Translations under genes and position numbers: made by a program
Shown: positions 51,483-60,231 of the stretch, one piece after another
Layout of the letters: every line of letters begins with the position of its first letter
How positions within the stretch are numbered: position 1 is the first letter of the stretch
Assembly (NCBI GenBank): GCA_947471745.1
Contig: CANJKZ010001237.1
Location: 2,586,001 to 2,650,000, forward strand
DNA from: Closterium sp. Naga37s-1
Taxonomy: Eukaryota; Streptophyta; Zygnematophyceae; Desmidiales; Closteriaceae
Reading direction: 5' to 3'
DNA length: 64,000 nucleotides
Notes under the pieces: generated by a model
Database searches by the model: none
Told to the model about the DNA's origin: nothing
The model's input: only the letters and a program-made list of their open reading frames with translations

Positions 51483-52206
51483 TTACTTGTCACTGGTGCT
51501 GCCGTCACTGCTCGTTTCGTCAGTGGTGCTGCTGTCCTCACTGATGCCCAGCTTCGCTTGCAGCTCCTTCACCTTGTTCTCCAGCTCATGCACCTGTGCC
51601 ACTGCAGTACAAGGGGAGAGAGTGGAGAGAGGGACACACAGAGGAGAAAGGAGGAGGCATTGTGAGCATGCCTCTTGCAGCTCCTTCACCTTGTTCTCCA
51701 GTTCATGCACCTGTGCCACTGCATTGAAAAGGGAGAGAGTGGAGAGAGGGACACACAGAGGAGACAGGAGGAGGCATTGTGAGCATGCCTCGAGCAGCTC
51801 CTTCACCTTGTTCTCCAGTTCATGCACCTGTGCCACTGCATTGAAAGGGGAGAGAGTGGAGAGAGGGACACACAGAGGAGAAAGGAGGAGGCATTGTGAG
51901 CATGCCTCGAGCAGCTCCTTCACCTTGTTCTCCAGTTCATGCACCTGTGCCACTGCATTGAAAAGGGAGAGAGTGGAGAGAGGGACACACAGAGGAGACA
52001 GGAGGAGGCATTGTGAGCATGCCTCGAGCAGCTCCTTCACCTTGTTCTCCAGTTCATGCACCTGTGCCACTGCATTGAAAAGGGAGAGAGTGGAGAGAGG
52101 GACACACAGAGGAGACAGGAGGAGGCATTGTGAGCATGCCTCGAGCAGCTCCTTCACCTTGTTCTCCAGTTCATGCACCTGTGCCACTGCATTGAAAGGG
52201 GAGAGT
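51483..52206 (-). repeat. Six tandem copies of the last exon plus intron, 117-bp unit
   Basis: Each unit has an acceptor (AATGCAG or ACTGCAG), the exon start TGGCACAGGTGCATGA, VKEL codons and an intron-like stretch (GCATGCTCACAATGCC on the minus strand). The period is 117 bases, 39 codons. All six units are open in one frame, so unspliced RNA would encode a 39-residue repeat. Only the last unit carries the stop. Confidence 0.92.
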
Positions 52207-54739
52207 GGCGAGAGAGGGACACAGAGGAGACAGCAGGCATTGTGAGCATGCCTTGAGGTGTCTATAACACGACTTCATCCTTTTTGTTCAAGCCTCTCAG
52301 CCAATGTGACCTGCAGAGTGTTGAGGCAAAGAGATGAAACATGAAAACAGCGAACGTATATTGGCATGCCCGAAGCACGACTTAACACTCCCATCCAGGT
52401 GAGGCACTGCTGCCGTTGAGAAGCGTTGAACAAGACCAGAAGAGCTGTGCACTTGAGGGCCATATCAGAAGACTGTGCATGGCTGTAAATCAGAAGAGGC
52501 ATGGAGCACAGTGCAGCGCAAGAGTTGCGTGAAGCCCAGCAACCAATCATATCCCTACGTACAACCCAGATCACCCCTACATCCCTCTTGGGTGATCTGG
52601 TCTCGCCCCGATCACGGAACCATCTTTCTCTCTGCACCCCATCGAGCTCCCCCCGTCATCTCCAACCCACTCTGCCAACTCCCTTTTCTCTCATCTGAAT
52701 CAACTCAGGTCAGAACACACATCTACTTTGTTTGAAAAAGGAATCCGCCAGCTTACTGAGTTCGCTCTTCTCCTTGTGCCGCTCAGCAGCGTTCTTCGCC
52801 GTGGTCTCCTCACACTCCCTCACCTGACTTTTGGGTTGACTCAAAAGTCAACTCCGACCGAACATGCCAAACTTACTCAGTTCGCTCTTCTCCTTGTGGC
52901 GCTCAGCAGCGTTCTTGGCGGTGGTCTCCTCACACTCGGCCATCTTCTCCTTCATCTTCTCCCCCATCGCATGCGTCGCGTCAAACTTGTTCTCCGCCTC
53001 AAACCGAAGCTTCCTCAACTTCCCCACATTCTCCTCACACTCCTCCACCTGTGAGGAGGAGGGGGGGGGGGGGGGGACGATAGGGCGTCAAACTTGTTCT
53101 CCGCCCCCAACCGCAGCTTCCTCAACTTCCCCACATTCTCCTCACACTCCTCCACCTGGGGATTGCGAGACGGAGACAAACACATGAGATTGCAAAACGG
53201 TTCTTTTAGAAATTCAAACGCAGATGACAACATGGATGTGCTCTCCGCCTCGAATCGCAGCTTCCTCAACTTTCCCACATTCTTATCACACTCCTCCACC
53301 TGGCAAGGGGAACGCAGATGACAACATGTGCATGTTTCTCGCCTCGAATCGCAGCTTCCCCACATTCTCCTCACACACCTCCACCTGGGGATTGCGAGAC
53401 GGAGACAAACACAGGAGATTGCAAAACGGTTCTTTTAGAAATTCAAACACAGATGACAACATGGGATGTGCTCTCCGCCTCGAATCGCAGCTTCCTCAAC
53501 TTCCCCACATTCTCCTCACACTCCTCCACCTGGCAAGGGGAACGCAGATGACAACATGTGCATGTTTCTCGCCTCGAACCGCAGCTTCCTCAACTTCCCC
53601 ACATTCTCCTCACACTCCTCCACCTGGTGGTGGTGGTGGTGGTGGTGGTGGTGGTGGCGGTGGGGGAGGGGGGGAGGGGGGGTTGCAATAGGGCGGCAAA
53701 CGTTGGGACGAGCGAGAGTGATGCAGATGCACGAACAAATGAGCAGCTTCCTCAGCTTCCCCACATTCTCCTCACACTCCTCCACCTGGCAAGGGAGGGA
53801 GAGGCACTCGCGCATGTGGAGAGGGAGCGATGATTGTGACTGCCCACATTCTCCTCACACTCCTTGTCTCGGTCATAGGCGCGTGCGCAGTCATCGGCGC
53901 GCAGTGAGGGAGGAGAGGGTGGGATGGGAAGGCATGAGGGATATGCGCGAGGCTTAGAGGATGCGTGGAGCAGCTTGAACAACAAAAAGGGAAAATCTAG
54001 TGTAGCAGCTGAAACGGAAAAGCCATTCCGCACGTGCTCCTCTTCCCTGGGCCAAAGGTCACTTGAGGTGAGACGGAAAGGGCACTTGAGAACTCTCTGA
54101 ACAGAATTTTCTCACTGTGCCAGAACCCTCGTTGGCGCGGAGTGAGAGGAGGCAGGAATAACTCTTGAGGCGTCTCCAAAGATTGTTGAGAATTCTCGAA
54201 TTTTTCTCACTGGGCCTCGTTGGCGCGCAGTCAGAGGAGGCAGGAATAACTCTTGTGGCGTCTCAAAAGGCATGCAGTCAGAGGTGACGCGAGGGGAGGG
54301 GACTTAAATCATGCGAGGGAAGCGAGGGGGAAGGGATGGGGAAAGGTATGCGTATAAAAGCGTACAACCGTCTTCCGCGCGTCATCCGCGCAGCATTCCC
54401 CCGCGCGGTGCTGGTCCTCATCCGCGCGCAGTATCCCCCCGCGCGGCGCTGGTCCTCATCAGCACGCAGCATTCCCCCCCTTAGCCTCCCCCCCCACGCG
54501 CTCCTCGTCACTCTCGCCCCTCACCTGATCGAGAGTGTTGCTTCAGTATTCGACGCGGCCGCACGCTGTGCTGCTCGTCAATCGGCGCGCAGCATTCACC
54601 CCCCTTCGCCGATCGTCATTCTCACCTTATCAAGGATCGCGTCGCAGTCCTCGGCGCGCAGCGTCGTAACCAGCAGGCTGGCGACTAGCACAAGCAGCAG
54701 CGGGAGCGCGAGAAGCGCGGGCAGGCGAGAGGCTCTCAT
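51483..54739 (-). CDS. Secreted coiled-coil protein, three-exon model (134 aa)
   Basis: Exon 1 (54626-54739) encodes MRASRLPALLALPLLLVLVA.., a strong signal peptide, to AEDCDAILDK. It ends AAG before GTGAGA. Exon 2 (52877-53048) follows a pyrimidine tract plus CACAG and encodes VEECEENVGKLRKLRFEAEN to ERHKEKSEL, ending one base before GTAAGT. Exon 3 (51483-51601) follows CTGCAG and encodes AQVHELENKVKELQAKLG, then a Ser/Asp/Thr tail and TAA. Phases agree (0 into exon 2, 1 into exon 3), giving 405 coding bases. The mature chain is a Glu/Lys-rich heptad coiled coil. I do not recognise the family. Exons 2 and 3 each lie in arrays of copies, so other isoforms are possible. Confidence 0.65.
52757..52823 (-). 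other. Partial duplicate of exon 2
   Basis: CAG, then GTGAGGGAGTGTGAGGAGAC encoding VRECEETTAKNAAERHKEKSEL, then a donor GTAAGC. It copies the second half of exon 2 with the same entry phase (0) and exit phase (1), so it cannot follow exon 2 in frame but could replace it. Confidence 0.7.
52877..53048 (-). other. Exon 2 of the coiled-coil gene (172 nt)
   Basis: Acceptor TCCTCCTCACAG and donor GTAAGT. It encodes 57 residues of heptad-rich helix. Its first half is the part copied seven times upstream. Confidence 0.7.
52985..53870 (-). repeat. Array of exon-2 first-half copies with acceptors
   Basis: Seven copies of CAG followed by GTGGAGGAGTGTGAGGAG or near variants (plus-strand positions near 53041, 53147, 53293, 53380, 53522, 53619 and 53779), each encoding VEECEENVGKLRKLRFEAE, and an eighth degenerate copy near 53850 (DKECEENVG). 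Spacers alternate between a short type and a longer type containing TTTCTAAAAGAACCG. Upstream copies lack a clear GT donor, so most are probably pseudo-exons. Confidence 0.85.
53624..53676. repeat. (GGT)n / G-rich microsatellite
   Basis: About ten GGT units then G-rich sequence. On the minus strand this CCA run leads directly into the CAG acceptor of one array copy. Confidence 0.9.
53990..54600 (-). other. Intron 1 of the coiled-coil gene, with short repeats
   Basis: It contains two related blocks (GTTATTCCTGCCTCCTCT on the minus strand, near 54150 and 54255) and three to four copies of a CTGCGCGCGGATGAGGACCAG word (54390-54490), which resemble the LRAED end of exon 1. No further exon could be fixed. 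Confidence 0.5.
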
Positions 54740-55535
54740 TTCGTCGCGAGACGAGGAGAAGATCGCAAGACGCGGAACACGGATGGCGAGAACGAGGAGA
54801 GCGAAATTGGGAACGGGGGAGCTCGAGAAGGGAGGGGGAAGCAGGTAAGCAGGTAACCACAAGCAGCGGTAGCTAGCGACGATTTTCAGAAAATGCTCTG
54901 CTACCCGTCGCTTCGAGCCTGTAGAAAACTAGCAAGTGGAGACACCTCCCATTGCGAAGTGCTTGTAGGTACTCGATAAAACATTATTCGTTACACAATT
55001 AAAACCCGTGGAAATCTCCAGATGCTGCTTGCACCTGGCGATAATACTGTTTCGTCCTTATCTGGACCAATCCGCGTCGAGGTCGAGGAAAATTCTGGAA
55101 CTTCAAACAGAGATGGATGGACTAGTAGCCAGCGCGCTTCAAACTAATAGTTTTGTAACCAGCTGCAGAAGTTTCAGCTGTAAACATAAAAAGTGTATGG
55201 GCTGTCAACATGAGCTCTGAGTACCTTCCGAAAGTAAAAAACACAAAACCTCCTCCATCCATCCATTGAATCGATTTTGCTACAAATTTGTTGCGCTCTT
55301 CATTTGGAAATAATAGTAACTTGAGATTTCATTAGTGCATCCTTTTATTTACAGCAGCAGCTTCATTGTTGGAAATACAAGAGGGTGTATGGTAATGTAG
55401 AGAGTATGACTTCAGGGCATGCATAGGGGAGTGCTTGCGCATACATGAGGGTTCCTTTAGTTACTCAATGCTTGTGACGCCATTACTTGTTGGTCTGATG
55501 CTCATGGTATCCCAGATAGAATGAGATACCGGCAC
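54740..55535. other. Intergenic: 5' flank of the coiled-coil gene, 3' flank of the bHLH gene
   Basis: The first 120 bases are a pyrimidine-rich 5' UTR-like stretch on the minus strand. The rest is AT-rich, single-copy-looking sequence. A 70-codon open frame at 55008-55220 (+) has no supporting feature. Confidence 0.5.
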
Positions 55536-56204
55536 CTATAAAAGCTCAGAAGATCCTCCAGGGGAGGCCAGGGAGCAACCATGCTGCCACTCTGGGTGTT
55601 TGCACGACGCTTGGTGCAGCAGTAGGGTGGTTTCCAGCGCGGTCACCCTGCGCTGCAAGGCGTCGACATACGCGACTGCTTTGTGGAGCATGTTGGCGGT
55701 ATCCCCATGCCCGCGCACCACCAGGCGCAACTTCTGCAGCCCCTCGCTGATCCGCTCCCGCCTCTGCCTCTCCGCCATGCTCCGCGCCTTGATGCGTCCT
55801 CCTGCCATCTGCCAGTCCTTGCGCCCTCGGTTGCGCGGCATCCAATCGTCCGCATTATCTGCCGCCCCATTCGCGCCTCTGCGCATAGGACTTCCACCAA
55901 AGCCGGCCATGTCATCATCTGAGTTGTCATAGTAGTTCATCATGCAAGCTGCTGCTTCTGGCGCGGTGGCTAGTGACACAGGCGCAGCGGAAGGTGCAGC
56001 GGGAGCCGCACCTTTGGCGATGGGCAGACGAAAGGGCATCTGCAGCGGGCCATGATGGGCGAGCGTCCTGCTGACGAGATTGGCGGCATGCGTAGTAACC
56101 AATGAAAGCCGTGCAACCGCGGGAGGCGCGGGAGCGGTAAAACCGGCGGCGGATGCGGGGCGTGACGGCTCGCTGCCTAGCACGTCACTGTCAAAGATAT
56201 GCAT
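55536..56204 (-). CDS. bHLH transcription factor (222 aa)
   Basis: Residues 138-190 form a basic helix-loop-helix: basic part RIKARSMAERQRRERISE, helix 1 GLQKLRLVV, loop RGHGDTANM, helix 2 LHKAVAYVDALQRRVTALE. Glu and Arg of AERxRR, which contact the CANNTG E-box in this family, are present. The His usually found four residues before the Glu is Arg. N-terminal to it are an Ala/Pro-rich part and an acidic stretch NYYDNSDDDM (90-99), then a basic patch MPRNRGRKDW. The protein would act in the nucleus as a dimer. The ATG lies inside the 5-bp duplication of E9, so the original N terminus may have been longer. No intron is needed. Confidence 0.85.
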   Translation of the reverse strand: MHIFDSDVLGSEPSRPASAAGFTAPAPPAVARLSLVTTHAANLVSRTLAHHGPLQMPFRLPIAKGAAPAAPSAAPVSLATAPEAAACMMNYYDNSDDDMAGFGGSPMRRGANGAADNADDWMPRNRGRKDWQMAGGRIKARSMAERQRRERISEGLQKLRLVVRGHGDTANMLHKAVAYVDALQRRVTALETTLLLHQASCKHPEWQHGCSLASPGGSSELL

Positions 56205-56205
56205 A

Positions 56206-56322
56206 TGTTATATTTGTGGGTAGGCTGTAGTGGGGGAGATACTGTGGGGTATAACCCCTTAGGGTTTTCTCCTTGTACCAATTCTCTCGATAGTAAACTT
56301 CATTGATGCCTAGATTCTAAGA
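56206..56322 (+). repeat. E9 5' LTR (117 bp)
   Basis: It starts TGTTATATTT, holds the GGCTGTAGTGGGGG core and ends CTAAGA just before the primer site. Only one copy is in the window, so the ends rest on the primer site and the group pattern. Confidence 0.82.
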
Positions 56323-56335
56323 TGGTATCTAGAGC
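56323..56335 (+). promoter_or_regulatory. E9 primer binding site
   Basis: TGGTATCTAGAGC is the initiator-Met tRNA site with one extra T. Confidence 0.8.
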
Positions 56336-56948
56336 CTAGAGGTCTTTAGGACCTAAGATTAGGGCCCACCCGTTACCACGTTACCTCACTTGCCTGCTTG
56401 CCTTGCCTGCTGCCCGCGCGCGCCTCAGCTGCACGCGCGCGGCCCCTTTTTTTTTCCCGCGCGCGCGCGTTTAGGCCCGTTTTTGGCCCCGCGCGCCACG
56501 TCAGCCGCCCGCGCAGCCTGCCGCCGGCCCGCGCGCTGCGTAAGCCGCCCGCGCGCAGCCCGCTTAGGCCCTGCACGCCGCGTCCGCCGCCCGCGTAACC
56601 CGTTTTCGGCCCCGCGCGCCACGTCAGCCGCCCGCGCAGCCTGTCGCCGGCCCCGCGCGTCGCCTCCTCCGGTGTGCAGCCCGCAACTGCTCCGCGCGCC
56701 GCCTTAGGAGCCAGCGCGTGGCCTACTGCTGCACCGTGCCCCGCCTTAGGAGCCCGTGTGCGGCCCGCTGCTGCACCGCGCGCCGCTTTAGAGGCCCACG
56801 CGCGGCCCACTGCTGCCCTCCGTGCTGCCTTAGGAGTCCGTGCACCGCCACTGCAGTCCGTGCGCCGCCACTGCAGCCTTGCACGCAGTCTCTCCTTGCT
56901 TGCCTTTTGCCTTGCCGCCTGCGCACTAGACTTGCCTACGCTGCACGC
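56336..56948 (+). other. E9 GC-rich leader
   Basis: Repeated words CCGCGCGCCACGTCAGCCGC (at 56489 and 56614) and TTAGGAGCC. The frame is open from 56718 into gag, but that part is not conserved in relatives. Confidence 0.7.
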
Positions 56949-59875
56949 ATGGCGACTCTCAACGTGCTCGCGTTCGATCCTGACGGTCGCCCAGTAGAGT
57001 TTACCACCTGGCTTGACGACCTGCAACTGTTCCTTCTGACTGATGCCAAGGACGGTGTTTCCCTGTACGATTACGTGTCTGGCACTGCCGTTGCTTCTGC
57101 TGACACTGCGCCTGCTCTAGATCGCTCCCAGTGGCAAACCGGCGATGCTGCTGCGCACCTCGCTATTCGCAACCATCTTCCGATCACAGAGCGCGCGCAT
57201 TTTAGCCAGCACAAGACTGCCAAGGCGCTGTACGACGCTGTAGTTGCCCGCTACTCTTCCCCAGCCACTGCAGCCCTCGGTCGACTTATGCTACCCTACC
57301 TGTTCCCCGACCTGTCCTCGTTTACCACCGCCGAGGACCTCATCTCTCACCTACGCGCTAGTGACACTCGCCTTCGTGCCACCCTTCCAGCCGAGTTCCT
57401 CGCAGAGAACCACCCCCCGATGTACTTTACTCTCTACTTCCTCATCACCCGCCTCCCTGACACTCTTCGCTCAGTCAGGGACCACTTCCTCGCCCTTGAC
57501 CCCCATTCTCTCACTGTCGACGACCTCGAGAAGCACCTCCTAGCAGCCGAGAAGAACATTCTAGCTGTAGGTGCTGCTCGTGGCACTCCCCACACTCCCC
57601 TCTTTGAGGGGTGCTCCCCCTCCCCTCTCACCCCTTCCTACGCCTCCGCAGCTGCTGCTGTTGACCTCCTTGGTGCTGAGAAGGTCGCAGCTGCTTCCGC
57701 TCCGAGTGGGAAGCGCAGCGGCTTCAAGGGAGGCAAGGGTGGCAGGGGTGGCGGACGTGGCGGTGGAGGGGGCGGTGGTGGAGGCGGCGGGGGCGGTGGA
57801 GGTGGTGGCGGTGGTCGTGGGGGTGGAGGTAGTGGTGGGGGCGGTGGTGGTGCCGGGAGCGGTGGCGGTGGCAGCGGCGGGGGTGGTGGAGGGGGGAGTG
57901 GTGGTGGCGGCGGTGGTGGGGGCTTGGGTGAGGCCGGTGGTGGCCAGGGACAGCAGCAGCAGCAGCAGCAGCAGCGGCAGCGTCAGCGCCAGACCCCCAC
58001 TTCCCAGCAGCAGCAGCGTCAGCGCCAGACCCCCACTTCCCAGCAGCTTCTTGACTGGTATGCTGGGCGTGGGGCGTCTTGGGGTCCTGGTCGCTGCCCC
58101 TATATCATTCGCATAGGTCCCCGCGCTGGTCGCCAGTGCACAGGGTTTCACACTGAGTACCGCTGCTTCGCTCGGCTTAGCGACGCCTGGCGCGTCAAGT
58201 TTCCTGATGCTACTGAGTTCCCCAACTGGGCAGACCTGCTTAGGCGTGATGTACCTATCTTTGATCTTGACTATGAGACTATTCTTGCTGCCATGTATGC
58301 ATTGACTGTTAGTGCTGAGGGTGACTGCTACTTGTGTGTGCCGCCTGACCCCGGTATAGCCCCAGGTATAGCGCCTGTGGCACTAGGTGCTTGTGAGTCT
58401 GTTCCCCCTGGTACTGCATCCGCACAGGCCTTGCACACCTTCACACTTGACTCTGGTGCTTCCCGCTGTTTCTTTCGCGACATCACCACAGTCACTCCCC
58501 TCCCTGCACCTGTTCCTGTCTCACTGGCTGACCCCTCTGGGGGCCCAGTGCTTGCACGGTCTTCCACTGTGCTTCCGTGTCCAGCGGTCCCGTCTGGTGA
58601 GCTGTCTGGTCTCCACCTCCCCTCGTTCTCTACAAACTTGGTGAGCAACGCCGTCCTTCAGGATCACTGGGTTGACACCTTTACTCCTGGGGGACAGCGT
58701 GTGGCGATCTGCACGTGCTCCCGGACCGGCCGTCACCTGGCCACGTTCACACGTGCGCCTGGGTCCAATCCATACACCCTCACCACTGCGTTGCACTCCA
58801 CCCCTTTGTCTCCCCAACTGTACGCGTCTGCTCAGGTAGCTACCCAGTGTGAGTGTCACCGACTGTCGCACGACACTCTCCTGTGGCACCACCGCCTTGG
58901 TCACCCCTCCCTGCCTCGCCTTCGTAGCATGCACTCTCGCTTCCTGGTCTCTGGCCTTCCCAGGTCTCTCCCTGCCCTCCCTCCCTCGCCTACGCCGCCC
59001 TGCATTCCTTGGGTCGAGGGGCGGCAGCGCGCCGCTCCTCACTCCTCCTCGTTCCCTCCCACAGAGGCTCCACTGCAGACTCTCCACCTGGACGTGTGGG
59101 GCCCAGCCCGCGTCCGTGGACAGGGCCATGAGCGGTACTTCCTGCTGGTCGTCGACGACTACACGCGTTACACCATGGTCTTCCCCTTGCAGCGCAAAGG
59201 GGAGGTCCCTGATGTTTTGATCCCCTGGATCCGCGCTGTTCGTCTCCAGCTCCGCGAGCGGTTCCACTCGGACTTTCCTGTCCTGCGTCTGCACTCTGAC
59301 AGGGGTGGTGAGTTCTCCTCATACCTCTTGGCAGCCTTCTGTGCGGAGCACGGCATCCGCCAGACGTTCACACTTCCGGCCTCTCCGCAGCAGAATGGGG
59401 TTGCTGAGCGCCGCATTGGCTTAGTCATGGAGGTCGCTCGTACCTCCATGATCCATGCGGCTGCCCCCCATTTTCTGTGGCCGTTTGCGGTCCGGTACGC
59501 CGCGCATCAGCTCAACCTCTGGCCCCGTGTCTCCTTGCCGGAGACCTCGCCCACACTGCTGTGGACGGGGAAGGTTGGCGATGCGTCGCGTTTCCGGGTC
59601 TGGGGTGCTCGTGACTTTGTCCGCTATACCACCGCGGACAAGCTCTCCGCTCGCGCCATTCCCTGCGTCTTCCTTGGCTTTGTCCCTGACGCGCCTGGCT
59701 GGCAGTTTTACGACCCCGCCTCGCGCCGTGTCTTTCCGTCTCAGGACGTCACCTTTGACGAGTCCGTCCCCTTTTACCGTCTCTTTCCCTACCGCACTGC
59801 CCCTCGCCCCCCCCCGCCGCTCTTTCTTGCCCCAGGTCCTCACCAAGTAGACCCCCTCCCCGCGCCAGGTCCTGC
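56949..59875 (+). CDS. gag-pol: E9 gag-protease-integrase, truncated by E10
   Basis: The start is MATLNVLAFDPDG, as in other Gag starts of the group. Order: Gag core; glycine tract (about 57730-57940); a Gln run (QQQQQQQQRQRQ) with PTSQQ(Q/L) repeated twice; LLDWYAGRG, the local form of the LREWY module; finger CPYIIRIG..CTGFHTEYRC; protease DSGASRCFF (about 58450); integrase zinc region HHRLGHP and CIPW, where relatives have C-x-x-C (Trp codon 59010-59012); and core D (LHLDVWGP), D (LHSDRGGEF) and E (QNGVAERR) intact, to YRLFPYRTAPRPP. E10 enters just after PGPA. No stop or frameshift breaks this frame. Confidence 0.93.
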
Positions 59876-60002
59876 TGTGAGAATAACACGAGGAATGAAT
59901 GAACTAGAAATGAGTTGGGTACAAATAGGGAAACCTAGAAATGCTGTACCCCCTATTGTCTAACCCACTACAGCCTAAACAGGCTATAACATATGTTTGA
60001 CA
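59876..60002 (-). repeat. E10 3' LTR (127 bp)
   Basis: On the minus strand it starts TGTCAAACAT and ends TTCTCACA, with the GGCTGTAGTGGG core. The right LTR is not visible. Confidence 0.88.
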
Positions 60003-60004
60003 CA

Positions 60005-60025
60005 CCCCCATAGGCAAAGTGGGGG
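60005..60025 (-). promoter_or_regulatory. E10 polypurine tract in a hairpin
   Basis: The plus strand reads CCCCCA, nine bases, TGGGGG, beside the 3' LTR. Confidence 0.75.
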
Positions 60026-60231
60026 AGAACAAGAGGTCACAAGACCAGTCAAGAAAAGCAAAGCAAGCTCAGGGTGGATCTCAAGGATACCACACAAATT
60101 CCGAGCACAAGCAAGCGGTCACAAGACCAGGTCACATGCAGTTTGATAATACAACAAGAAGTACAGTGATCACAACCTAGCAAGTCTAAACATGCAGGTA
60201 GACATATATAAGGATCACAGTACAAGCAGAG

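Noticed and set aside
52475..52735. Short plus-strand frames between the exon arrays
   Set aside because: They lie in the intron of the minus-strand gene, lack support, and overlap each other in different frames.
55008..55220. 70-codon plus-strand open frame
   Set aside because: No domain, signal peptide or repeat of it elsewhere; chance length for AT-rich DNA.
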